Below are positions 35,239-45,582 of a stretch of 64,000 bases of DNA, piece by piece (the stretch's first letter is position 1; every line of letters begins with the position of its first letter). The translations under genes and the position numbers were made by a program. The stretch is from Planctomycetota bacterium (lineage in GTDB: Bacteria; Planctomycetota; B15-G4). The stretch is taken from contig BQJR01000002.1 of assembly GCA_021604805.1 (NCBI GenBank), positions 1 to 64,000 of the forward strand. Reading direction: 5' to 3'. The notes beneath the pieces are model-generated. The model ran no database searches. It was not told the DNA's origin and was given only the letters and a program-made list of their open reading frames with translations.

Positions 35239-35258
35239 GGCTGACTCGTGAGTCAGCC
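35239..35258. promoter_or_regulatory. Palindrome between helicase and hsdM
   Basis: GGCTGACTC-GT-GAGTCAGCC, a perfect 9-bp inverted repeat around a 2-nt centre, about 110 nt after the helicase stop and 180 nt before hsdM. The tight centre suits a dimeric operator better than a hairpin loop, though a terminator stem is possible. No controller gene is adjacent. Confidence 0.45.
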
Positions 35259-35273
35259 GGTCGCTCCAAAGCA

Positions 35274-35283
35274 CCCCCCCCCC
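35274..35283. repeat. poly-C tract (10 C) upstream of hsdM
   Basis: Ten consecutive C residues about 150 nt before the hsdM start. Homopolymer tracts of this length are prone to slippage and, when located in promoters of type I systems, can switch expression; no promoter element could be placed with certainty. Confidence 0.6.
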
Positions 35284-35434
35284 ACTGAAAGCGCGCGAAT
35301 CAGCCGCAGGTTCCCCATCAGCTGTCCGCGGCGTAAGCTGCGCCTGACAATAGTCGTGTTGGGATCTCAGTGGGGATGGGTCTCTTGATGGAGGCACATG
35401 GTCTCAGTGAACAATCGAATGTGGAGGCAGGAAC

Positions 35435-37053
35435 TTGCAGTGGATCGCATCCCCCGAAAGTGACGCCGACAACGCCGCGCTCGAGAAGAACCTCTGGTCT
35501 GCCGCCGACCAGTTTCGCGCAAACTCAGGTCTCAAGGCCCAAGAGTACTCCGGCCCCATCCTCGGGCTGATCTTCCTGCGCTTCGCCGAGGTGCGCTTCG
35601 CCGCTCAGCGCGCCAAGCTGGAGGAGGCCGGCGCCTCTTCCCGCCGCGGCAGCCGGCTGGATGAACCCGCCGCCTACCATGCGGAGGGAGTCCTTTACCT
35701 CGCGCCCGAGGCGCGTTTCGATGGGTTGTTGACGCTTCCCGAAGGCGAAGACATCGGCGCCAAGGTCAATGAAGCCATGCGCGAGGTCGAGAAGCACAAC
35801 GCGCAGCTCGCCGGGGTACTGCCCAAGACCTACAACCTCTTCACTGGCACGCTGCTCAAGGAGCTGCTGAAGAAGATCTCCGAGATCCCGGCCAGCACCG
35901 ACTACGACGCCTTCGGCCGCATCTACGAGTACTTCCTCGGTCAGTTCGCCCGTACCGAGGGACAGAAGGGGGGAGAGTTCTACACTCCAGCGAGCATCGT
36001 CAGGCTGCTCACAGAGGTCATCGAGCCCTTCCACGGTCGCATTCTCGACCCTGCTTGCGGCTCGGGCGGCATGTTCGTGCAGTCGGCGCGCTTCGTGGCC
36101 GAGCACCAGAAGAGGGCCGCCGACGAGCTGGACATCTGCGGCGTCGAGAAGACCGACGACACCGGTCGCCTGTGCCGCATGAATCTCGCCGTGCACGGCC
36201 TGGAGGGCGACATCCGCCACGGCGGCAACGTCAACAGCTACTACGACGACCCGCACACCGCCACCGGCCAGTTCGACTTCGTCCTCGCCAATCCGCCCTT
36301 CAACGTCAACGCGGTCGACAAGGAGCGGCTCACGGACATGGTCGGCCCCGGTCGCCGCTTTCCGTTCGGCCTGCCCAAGCCCGACAACGCCAACTACCTC
36401 TGGATCCAGCTCTTCCACTCCGCGCTGAACGCTACGGGCCGCGCCGGCTTCGTCATGGCCAACTCGGCCTCCGACGCTCGCAGCTCCGAGCAAGTGATCC
36501 GCCAGTGGCTCGTCGAAGGTCAGGCCGTGGACGTGATGGTCGCAGTCGGCCCCAACATGTTCTACACGGTCACGCTGCCCTGCACGCTGTGGTTCCTCGA
36601 CCGGGGCAAGGCGGACACACCGCGCGCCGACACCGTGCTCTTCATCGACGCCCGCCACATCTACCGGCAGGTGGACCGCGCCCACCGGGACTGGACGCCC
36701 GCGCAGATCGGCTTCCTCGCCAACCTCGTGCGCCTCTACCGCGGCGAGGATCTCGACCTCACCTACGGCGGCGATGATGCGGAGGGCAAGCTCCAGGAGG
36801 TATTCGGAAAGCAGCCCGCCTACGCGGACGTGCCCGGCCTGTGCAAGGCCGCCACGCTGGAGGCGATCGAAGCGCAGGGCTGGTCGCTCAACCCCGGCCG
36901 CTACGTGGGCGTCGCGCCGGGCGAAGAGGTGAGCGACGAGGACTTCCGGGAGCAGTTCGAGACGCTGAGCGAGGAACTGGAAAGACTGAACGCCCAGGCG
37001 CGCGAGCTGGAAGAGACCATCGCCCGCAACGTGGTCGAGATTCTGGAGGCGTG

Positions 37054-37054
<1 letters not shown>
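35435..37054 (+). CDS. hsdM: Type I restriction-modification DNA methyltransferase subunit (HsdM)
   Basis: 539-residue N6-adenine methyltransferase subunit. The HsdM N-terminal helical domain ([28 protein letters not shown]) is followed by the SAM motif [10 protein letters not shown] and catalytic NPPFNV. The protein begins with TTG at 35435, chosen because GGAGG lies 7 nt upstream and no ATG or GTG fits the conserved N-terminus. The stop shares one base with the hsdS ATG. Composition differs from the preceding helicase gene, suggesting separate acquisition. Confidence 0.93.
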
Positions 37055-38286
<1,232 letters not shown>

Positions 38287-38289
38287 GCG

Positions 38290-41200
38290 ATGACTCCTCA
38301 CGCCTACACCGAAGACCAGCTCGTCGAGCAGCCCGCCATCGGGCTGTTCGCGGACCTCGGCTGGCAGACGGTGTCGGCGATGGAAGAGACCTTCGGCCCC
38401 GACGGCACGCTCGGCCGCGAGACCAAGGGCGAGGCGGTGCTGGCGGGCCGCTTGCGCGCAGCACTCATCAAGTTCAACCCCAAGCTGCCGCCCGAGGCGA
38501 TCGACAACGCCGTAGATGAGCTGACCCGCGACCGCTCGGCGATGAGCCCGGAGGCGGCCAACCACGAGATCTACCTCCTGATGAAGGACGGCATCCCGGT
38601 CTCGGTGCCAGACCGCGAGCACGGCGGCCAGAAGCCCGAGCGCCTGCGGGTCATCGACTGGGAGAAGCCCGAAGAGAACGACTTTCTGTTGGTCAGCCAG
38701 TTCAGCGTCGTGGGTCAGCTCTACACGTGCCGGCCTGACCTCGTCGGCTTCGTCAACGGCCTGCCGTGGGTGGTGGTCGAACTGAAGAAGCCCGGCGTGC
38801 CGGCGCGCAGCGCGTTCGACGAGAACCTCACACACTACAAGCACGAGGTCCCGCAGCTCTTCTGGTGCAATGCGCTGCTCATCGCCAGCAACGGCACAGA
38901 CAGCCGTGTCGGCTCGCTCACCGCGGAGTGGGACCGCTTCTTCGAGTGGAAGCGCGTCGAGCGCGAAGACGAGCCGCGCCGTGTGTCTCTGGAGGTGATG
39001 CTGCGCGGCACCTGCGACCGCACTCGGCTACTCGACTTGGTCGAGAACTTCACGCTGTTCTCCGAGCACAAGGCGGGGCTGATCAAGGCCATCGCTCAGA
39101 ACCACCAGTTCCTCGGTGTCAACAACGCGATCGCCTCGATGCTCGAGGCCCGTGAGCTCGGCCACGGACGCGGCGGCGTCTTCTGGCAAACCCAGGGCAG
39201 CGGCAAGAGCTTCTCGATGGTGTTCTTCTCGCAGAAAGTGCTGCGCAAGCTCGCCGGCAACTGGACCTTCGTGGTCGTCACCGATCGGGTCGAGCTGGAT
39301 GAGCAGATCGCCAAGACCTTCAAGAGCGTGGGTGCGGTGTCAAAGACGGAGAGCGACCAGTGTCACGCGACCACCGGCGCGCACCTGCGGGATCTGCTGC
39401 GCGGCAACCATCGCTACGTCTTCACGCTGGTCCAAAAGTTTCAGACGCCCGAGGAACTCACCGACCGCGCCGACGTCATCGTGCTCACCGACGAAGCGCA
39501 CCGCAGCCAGTACGACACGTTGGCACTCAACATGCGCGCGGCGATGCCGAAGGCGACTTTTCTGGCCTTTACCGGCACGCCGCTGATCGCCGGCGAAGAG
39601 CGCACCAAGGAAGTCTTCGGTGACTACGTGTCGATCTACGACTTCCAGCAGTCAGTCGAGGACGGCGCCACGGTGCCGCTGTTCTACGAGAACCGCACAC
39701 CCGAGCTGGAGCTGGTCAACCCCGACCTCGACGACGATCTCCACGCTGTAATCGAAGACGCGGGCCTGGATGACGAGCAGGAAGCCAAGCTCGAGAAGAC
39801 GCTCGGCAAGCAGTACCACCTGATCACTCGTGACGACCGGCTGGACACGGTGGCGCAGGACATCGTGTCGCACTTCCTCGGACGTGGCTTCGTAGGCAAG
39901 GCGATGGTGGTCTCCATCGACAAAGCCACAGCGGTGCGAATGCACGACAAGGTGAAGAAGCACTGGGCAGCCGAAACCGAGCGGGTGCAGAAGGAGCTCG
40001 GGAGCTACGCGCTGCCAGCGGCGGAGACCGTAGTGCTGACGCAGCGCCTAGAGGTGCTGAACTCGACTGACATGGCCGTCATCGTTTCACCCGGGCAGAA
40101 CGAGATCGGGCATATGAAGAAGCTGGGGCTCGACATCGAGCCCCATCGCCGGCGCATGAACGATTCGCAGCCCGGCCTCGACGAGAAGTTCAAAGACGTT
40201 GACGATCCGCTGCGTCTCGTCTTCGTCTGCGCCATGTGGCTAACCGGTTTCGACGCACCGAGCTGCTCGACGATCTACGTCGACAAGCCGATGCGCAACC
40301 ACACTCTGATGCAGACCATTGCCCGCGCGAACCGTATCTATCCGGGGAAGCACAGCGGCGTGATTGTGGACTACGCCAACGTGTTCGGCTCGCTGGAGAA
40401 GGCACTCGCCATCTACGGCAAGGGCAAGGGCGGCGCGAACCCAGTCAGGGACAAGGCGGAGCTTGTTGCCGCGCTGCGTGACGCGGTGGAAGAGGCCACG
40501 GCGTTCTGCGCCGGACATGGTGTGGACCTCGTTGCGATGGAGGCGTGGCCGATTGGCGACCTCAAACGGCTGAGTGCGGTAAGGGACGCGATCGACGTGC
40601 TGATCACGCCGGAGTCTCTGCGGCGTGAGTTCTTCGGCCACGAGAAGCTGGTCGGAATGCTCTACCGCGCGATCAAACCCGACCGCGCTGCGCTCGAGTT
40701 CGCTGAGCGTGTGGCCGGCATTCTCGCCTTGGCCGCCGCGGTACGGACGCGGCTAAACCCCGACCCGCCCGACATCACGGAGGTGATGGAGCGGATCTCA
40801 GAGCTTCTCGATGAGTCCATCACGGGCCTGAGGGTTCGTGAGGCTGGGCCACCTGCCATCGACCTCTCGAAGATCGACTTCGAGAGCCTTGCGAAGCGCT
40901 TTACTGAGTCAAAGCACAAGAACACCGAGATCGAGGCGCTCAAGGCTGCGATTCGCGCTCGGCTCGACCGGCTGGTTCGCCTCAACCGCACCCGCGCCAA
41001 CTTCGCCGAGAAGTTCGAGGAGCTGATCGACAGCTACAACTCCGGCAGCCGAAACATTGAGCAGCTCTTTGAGGAGTTGCTCAAACTCTCAAGCAGCCTC
41101 GACGCTGAACAAGAGCGCCATGTGCGCGAACACCTCGCCGAAGAGGAGCTGGTCATCTTCGACATCCTCACTCGGCCTGCCCCCGAACTCAGCGCGGAAG

Positions 41201-41448
41201 AGCGAGGCGAGGTGAAGAAAGTAGCCAAGGAGTTGCTCAGCCGGCTCAAGGAGTTGCTTGTGCTGAACTGGCGCAACAAGTCAACAGCGCGGTCCAAGCT
41301 TCGCCTCGCGATCGAGGATGCCTTAGACGCCGGTCTGCCTAAAGCCTACGCGCCGGAGCTGTATCGCGAGAAGTGCTCTGCAGTCTTCGAGCATGTCTAC
41401 GAAAGCTACCCAGAGCGGGATGCAAGCATTTATGCCGAGGTGGCCTGA
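38290..41448 (+). CDS. hsdR: Type I restriction endonuclease subunit (HsdR)
   Basis: 1052 residues. The N-terminal PD-(D/E)xK nuclease is visible in RPDLVGFVNGLPWVVVELKKP (residues about 148-168, Asp and E-x-K). The SF2 translocase has Walker A WQTQGSGKSFSMVF, VVVTDRVELDEQI, DEAH-type LTDEAHRSQ, FLAFTGTPLI and the late motifs FDAPSCSTIYVDKPM and MQTIARANRIYPGK. The C-terminal helical domain that contacts HsdM/HsdS follows. Its ATG begins 3 nt after the hsdS stop. The restriction locus appears complete and intact. Confidence 0.95.
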   Translation: MTPHAYTEDQLVEQPAIGLFADLGWQTVSAMEETFGPDGTLGRETKGEAVLAGRLRAALIKFNPKLPPEAIDNAVDELTRDRSAMSPEAANHEIYLLMKDGIPVSVPDREHGGQKPERLRVIDWEKPEENDFLLVSQFSVVGQLYTCRPDLVGFVNGLPWVVVELKKPGVPARSAFDENLTHYKHEVPQLFWCNALLIASNGTDSRVGSLTAEWDRFFEWKRVEREDEPRRVSLEVMLRGTCDRTRLLDLVENFTLFSEHKAGLIKAIAQNHQFLGVNNAIASMLEARELGHGRGGVFWQTQGSGKSFSMVFFSQKVLRKLAGNWTFVVVTDRVELDEQIAKTFKSVGAVSKTESDQCHATTGAHLRDLLRGNHRYVFTLVQKFQTPEELTDRADVIVLTDEAHRSQYDTLALNMRAAMPKATFLAFTGTPLIAGEERTKEVFGDYVSIYDFQQSVEDGATVPLFYENRTPELELVNPDLDDDLHAVIEDAGLDDEQEAKLEKTLGKQYHLITRDDRLDTVAQDIVSHFLGRGFVGKAMVVSIDKATAVRMHDKVKKHWAAETERVQKELGSYALPAAETVVLTQRLEVLNSTDMAVIVSPGQNEIGHMKKLGLDIEPHRRRMNDSQPGLDEKFKDVDDPLRLVFVCAMWLTGFDAPSCSTIYVDKPMRNHTLMQTIARANRIYPGKHSGVIVDYANVFGSLEKALAIYGKGKGGANPVRDKAELVAALRDAVEEATAFCAGHGVDLVAMEAWPIGDLKRLSAVRDAIDVLITPESLRREFFGHEKLVGMLYRAIKPDRAALEFAERVAGILALAAAVRTRLNPDPPDITEVMERISELLDESITGLRVREAGPPAIDLSKIDFESLAKRFTESKHKNTEIEALKAAIRARLDRLVRLNRTRANFAEKFEELIDSYNSGSRNIEQLFEELLKLSSSLDAEQERHVREHLAEEELVIFDILTRPAPELSAEERGEVKKVAKELLSRLKELLVLNWRNKSTARSKLRLAIEDALDAGLPKAYAPELYREKCSAVFEHVYESYPERDASIYAEVA

Positions 41449-41878
41449 GAGCGTCACGCGGCTCAAGCCGCGCACAGAAGGTCCGCGCTCGACGCGGTGC
41501 ATGAGCGCCGTCGCAAGTCTAGGTGAATCGCAGTGGATCGCGACGCCGCCCTTCTCGTGCAGTACCACCGCAGTCGGTCAGGCGACGGGGTGGCGGCGAA
41601 ACTAGTGCGCCGTATCCAGGACGCGTCGAAGTTCTCGGAGACGAGTTCGACTCAGCATCCTCTCTCTACGCAGTTCCAACGTGTGTTTCATCGACGAGTC
41701 ACGGTGACCAACAAGGAGCCCCAGCTCCACGAGCCGCGATTCGCAGACCAACTCGCTCAACCCAAACTCGTGCGCGATCTGTGATCAGACCCTACGGTAT
41801 TCGGTGAGACTGTCATGCCCGGCGGTAGGTGAATCTAAGGCTGACCTGATAGAGCAGCGAGGAGATGAATCGCCGCGC
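41449..41878. other. Intergenic region between convergent hsdR and mcrC
   Basis: 430 bases between convergent genes. A plus-strand ORF of 83 codons (41533-41784, GTG start with AGGTGA upstream) is present, but its product matches nothing I recognise and has no structural feature, so it is left uncalled. No terminator with a U-run was seen. Confidence 0.4.
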
Positions 41879-43159
41879 TCAGATGGCCATCGACGCACCG
41901 TCAACAGCAAGGCGCAGATCGCTAGCCATCTCCCCCGCCAACGCCTCCCGCTCCGCCAGCACACTCAAATCCCGGCCAAGGTTCGCAAAGCGAATCGACA
42001 ACGCCCATTCCTCAGGCGCAACGAAGGACCGCAAGCGCGCACCGCAGTCACCGCCGCCTCCGGGATACAGAAGCACCGTGTCCGCGCATCGCCAACGGTG
42101 CCCATAAGCCAAGAGCTGCGACGCATCACTCGAGGCAACTCCGGAGATTCCTCCGGCGCGTGCGAGGTCCTTCCACTTGGTGTCGACCACGGCCACGGTT
42201 TGACCGTCGCGCTTGATCACGATGTCGGGGCGCAATCCGAGCTTCGGCCTTTCGCTTTCATCGCGGAGCAAGAAGCCGCCCGACTGCAACTGGACCTCGT
42301 AGCCGTGCAGCGAGAGCGAGCGCCGCAGCAGGCGGCCGATGAAGCTCTCGAACACTCGCTCCATGGGGAAGAGCAGGCAGAAGCTCGAGTCGCTTCCACC
42401 TGAAAGGCTGGGGGATTGATCGAGGAAGAGCAGCTTCGCGAAGGCGAGCAAGAACTCGAAGCGCTCCGTGCCCCGACCGAGCACGGGCCAGTTCGTCACG
42501 AGCGCTGAGGGTTCGACGTCGGCGACATCGTCGAGCAAGTCGAGTGCCCTGGCTAACCCCGTGCGGGACTCTGCGGCCCGTGACACATGCGCGAGGAGAC
42601 GGCAGCTCGCCTTGAGCACGCGGTTCAGCGGCGTGTCTGTGCCGAAGAGGTCGCGGTCTTGAACACAGCGGTGATGAAGCCCGTAGTTCGCGCGGAGGTC
42701 ATCGGCGATCCGAATGCGCCCGCGGATCGCTGCGGCGTTCACCGTCTCCACGTGGTAGCGGTGCTCGACTCCCCGCTCAAGCTCGGTCGTCAGGCTCCGC
42801 ACGAACGCGCTGATGAACGCATCGAGAAGACTCGAGGACACGAGCCCGACACGCCCTGCACTGTGCAGCGGGGGGAGCATGCCCGCGCCGTGCAACATCG
42901 CGAGGAGGCTGCGCTGCTCCGCAGCTGCACGGCCTGCGCCCGGCGGGCCGAGCGGCAGCTTCGGGCGGACTTCGATCTCGCGGGTTCCCAGTCGGAGCAC
43001 ACCCACGTGACTGCGCACCTGAATCTGCCGTGGTCCCGTCCAGCGAAGCGCTTTGCGGAGGCTCTCGGACCTCGACCTCTCGGTCAGTCGGCGAACGCTT
43101 CGAACTTCGCTATCCGACAGATCGATTCGCCCGAACTCGCGGACGACTTCGAGTGTCAC
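41879..43159 (-). CDS. mcrC: McrC, nuclease subunit of McrBC modification-dependent restriction
   Basis: 426 residues. Central and C-terminal regions match the McrC family: RHRYHV-type spacing appears as GVEHRYHVETVNAAAIRGRI, then PLNRVLKASCRLL, FPMERVFESFIGRLL, and the PD-(D/E)xK nuclease RPDIVIKRDGQTVAVVDTKWK (catalytic Asp, then D-x-K). The protein is longer at the N-terminus than E. coli McrC (348 residues), which is usual for this branch. GTG 43159 overlaps the mcrB stop (GTGA), so the subunits are co-translated. Confidence 0.92.
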   Translation of the reverse strand: MTLEVVREFGRIDLSDSEVRSVRRLTERSRSESLRKALRWTGPRQIQVRSHVGVLRLGTREIEVRPKLPLGPPGAGRAAAEQRSLLAMLHGAGMLPPLHSAGRVGLVSSSLLDAFISAFVRSLTTELERGVEHRYHVETVNAAAIRGRIRIADDLRANYGLHHRCVQDRDLFGTDTPLNRVLKASCRLLAHVSRAAESRTGLARALDLLDDVADVEPSALVTNWPVLGRGTERFEFLLAFAKLLFLDQSPSLSGGSDSSFCLLFPMERVFESFIGRLLRRSLSLHGYEVQLQSGGFLLRDESERPKLGLRPDIVIKRDGQTVAVVDTKWKDLARAGGISGVASSDASQLLAYGHRWRCADTVLLYPGGGGDCGARLRSFVAPEEWALSIRFANLGRDLSVLAEREALAGEMASDLRLAVDGASMAI

Positions 43160-45393
43160 GAGTGACCTCGGATGATCTGCTCAAACCATGGCTTGAGGTC
43201 TTCGCCCTGGGCAGCATTGAAGCGCTTGCTGATGGCAACTCTGGGCATCGGTTCGACGTCGCCGATCGATTGCGGTGCGCCGAGGAAGTCGAGCACGCTG
43301 TGCTCGGGCGTACCCCGCCGCTCACTCGGATCAGGCAAGCCGAGCACGAGGCTGACCTTGCCCCAATCACCGAGGAAGTACTCTTGGAGCAACGGGATGA
43401 TCCGATGCAACAGAACCGTTCGGAGGCCTTCGAGCGAAGCGACTCGCAGCAGGTAAGCGTGACCGATCTGATGGTCGCGGTCGAAGAGCAGCTCGATACG
43501 GTCGTTCATGGCGTCGAGCAAGTCGGCCGCCAAGCTCGCGAGCTCAGAGCCAGCATGCAGGCCGACTTCATCGCGCACGATGTTGCTGTCCGGCATGAGT
43601 TCGCTGAACCGGAAGCGCCGACGCAACGCAGCATCAAGGAATGCGATGGAACGGTCGGCCGTGTTCATGGTTCCGATCAAGAACAGGTTCGAGGGAACAC
43701 CGAAGGCGTCGCCCGACTGAGGCAAGCGCACGAAGAGCTCGTTCTCGGCACCTATTCGCTTGTCTTCTTCGAGGAGAGTGATCAGCTCTCCGAAGATCTT
43801 GGCGATGTTGCCTCGATTGATCTCGTCGATGATGAGCACGTGAGGCAGCGGCCCCGAAGTTGTCGGCCCATTGATCAATCCTTGGAGCGCGTCACGCCGA
43901 ACGACCCGGCCGAGGTTGTAGAGCGTCACCTGGCTGAACCGCTTGTCGAGAAGGCTTTGATACGGCTGGCTGGGATCGAAGACGCGCAACCACTCGACGG
44001 GTCGAACATGTCCCCAAGCGTCGTCGTCAGGTCGATACTCGTACTCGCCGGTGATGCGACCGATCGCGCGGAAGCGGAGGTTGCCGTCGGACACGACGAC
44101 GATGTCACCGATCGCCATCGTGTTCCGCAGAGCGTGTACGGACGTGACGACGTACGGCGACATGCTCGCGTCGTGGCCTGAGGCCGCCGACTTCGCGACC
44201 TTCTCGCGAGTGTCCGCGTCGGCGTAGTCGACGTCTCCCCCGTAGCCGAGACGGATGATCGAGTTCGCGATGCAATCGTCGAACACGGACTGCTCGTCGT
44301 GGGCGCGGCCGAGTGACATCTTCCAAACGGCCGCGTCGCCAACGCTCGAGCCTGAACGCTTGGGTCCTGCAGCAGCGAGCGACGAGCTCCCCTGGGCGCT
44401 GCGACAGATCGTCCTGAACACACCTTCGCGGATCTCGTAGCGCACCGCGCCATCCTGTTCGTCGTCGAGAACAGGGCGCAGTCCTTCGACGAAGTCCTCA
44501 TACGAATACGATTGGTGAAAGGTCACGAACTCGATTCGCCCTGCGCGGCGCAGCTCGTGAAAGCGTTCATTCACAATGCTCGAGTCATCGTCCGCAGATC
44601 CATCGCAGATCTTCACGGCCTGCCGGAAGACGCTGTAGGTCTTGCCGGTGCCTGGGGGCCCGTAAAGGATCTGGTTTCGCGGAGCTTGAAAGGCCGTAGC
44701 GGGCTGCGGCTCGCTGGCATCGCTCGAACCGACATCGACCTCTTCGGTCTCGTCGCCTTCCTGGATGGCGCGCCACACACTGCGGCCAGCCTGGGCGATG
44801 TCGTTGGTGGGAAGGCCATCGAGGAGCGCTCGGTAGATCGAGGAGAACTCGGCCTTCTTGAGGTCCGCACGACCGAGTAGTCGTTCGCACGCTCTGACGA
44901 GGCCGCTCTTCTTGAACACGGGAATCACGCCGGGCTTGTCGAGCGACTGGTAGATCAGAGCGAGCTTCCATTTGATGGCGTCACCGAACTCGATCGCGTC
45001 GATGTCTTCATAACGGCCTTCCGCAGCAGCCTCAGCCGTGGCAAGCAGAGCTTCGTGGACCGTTTTCCACGCAGCTTCACGCGTGTCGCCATTCCTTCGA
45101 TACCAGCCGTGTGTGTCGCCCCAGATGTGCGCCGAGTCTGGCTCGCGCTTCTCGGTTTGGATTCGCTCGTAGATGCCGAACTTGAAAGCCGAACCGCCCT
45201 TGATGCCGCCCAGCATCGGGAAACGACGCTCGAGGTCGTACGAGAGCGACTCGTCTCCGTGACAGTAGTCGTCGAGCGACATCTCTCGCAGTCGCTCGAT
45301 GGGCCACTTGGCCGCGAACTCCCTCCGAGCATCGTGGAAGGTGGCCAGTTGCTCGGGGCTCGCTTGGTCGGGCCCAGCTCCTCTGAAGATCAC
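43156..45393 (-). CDS. mcrB: McrB, AAA+ GTPase subunit with inserted PUA/EVE-like domain
   Basis: 745 residues. Residues 1-230 are a DNA-binding N-terminal region. Walker A QILYGPPGTGKTYSVF is near residue 250; Walker B LIIDEINRGNIAKIFGELI near 530; then the McrB signature GTMNTADRSIA and the arginine finger region LRRRFRF. Between Walker A and Walker B about 130 residues (VWKMSLGRA, IIRLGYGGDVDYAD, VVVSDGNLRFRAIGRITGEY) look like a PUA/EVE-type base reader inserted in the AAA+ core. McrBC cuts DNA carrying modified cytosines; the insert may set which modification is read. Divergent from the nuclease gene at 45583. Confidence 0.92.
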   Translation of the reverse strand: MIFRGAGPDQASPEQLATFHDARREFAAKWPIERLREMSLDDYCHGDESLSYDLERRFPMLGGIKGGSAFKFGIYERIQTEKREPDSAHIWGDTHGWYRRNGDTREAAWKTVHEALLATAEAAAEGRYEDIDAIEFGDAIKWKLALIYQSLDKPGVIPVFKKSGLVRACERLLGRADLKKAEFSSIYRALLDGLPTNDIAQAGRSVWRAIQEGDETEEVDVGSSDASEPQPATAFQAPRNQILYGPPGTGKTYSVFRQAVKICDGSADDDSSIVNERFHELRRAGRIEFVTFHQSYSYEDFVEGLRPVLDDEQDGAVRYEIREGVFRTICRSAQGSSSLAAAGPKRSGSSVGDAAVWKMSLGRAHDEQSVFDDCIANSIIRLGYGGDVDYADADTREKVAKSAASGHDASMSPYVVTSVHALRNTMAIGDIVVVSDGNLRFRAIGRITGEYEYRPDDDAWGHVRPVEWLRVFDPSQPYQSLLDKRFSQVTLYNLGRVVRRDALQGLINGPTTSGPLPHVLIIDEINRGNIAKIFGELITLLEEDKRIGAENELFVRLPQSGDAFGVPSNLFLIGTMNTADRSIAFLDAALRRRFRFSELMPDSNIVRDEVGLHAGSELASLAADLLDAMNDRIELLFDRDHQIGHAYLLRVASLEGLRTVLLHRIIPLLQEYFLGDWGKVSLVLGLPDPSERRGTPEHSVLDFLGAPQSIGDVEPMPRVAISKRFNAAQGEDLKPWFEQIIRGHS

Positions 45394-45454
45394 AGTGTTG
45401 CCTCCCTCTCGTGTTCTCGCCCGTCGCGGCGCGCCCCATCATGAGATCTGATCG

Positions 45455-45478
45455 CGAGCTTCCCTAGCGAGAAGCTCG
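45455..45478. promoter_or_regulatory. Inverted repeat in mcrB / nuclease divergent promoter region
   Basis: CGAGCTTC and GAAGCTCG, a perfect 8-bp inverted repeat separated by 8 bases, 62 nt upstream of the mcrB start. Could be an operator or an RNA hairpin in the mcrB leader. Confidence 0.45.
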
Positions 45479-45508
45479 TCCCCGCGGATCGCTGGTCGTC
45501 TCGCACGG

Positions 45509-45521
45509 TGACACTGTGTCA
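45509..45521. promoter_or_regulatory. Palindromic operator candidate TGACACTGTGTCA
   Basis: Perfect 6-1-6 palindrome about 60 nt upstream of the nuclease ATG and about 115 nt upstream of mcrB. Position between two divergent defence genes suggests shared control. The regulator is not evident in the window. Confidence 0.45.
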
Positions 45522-45582
45522 ACCTGTCGCGAGTCAACACGACCTCACCACCACAACACAATCCCCACCCCGGGCAACAAGC

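Noticed and set aside
41533..41784. 83-codon ORF between hsdR and mcrC
   Set aside because: GTG start with weak upstream purines only, no recognisable domain; not enough support for a gene.
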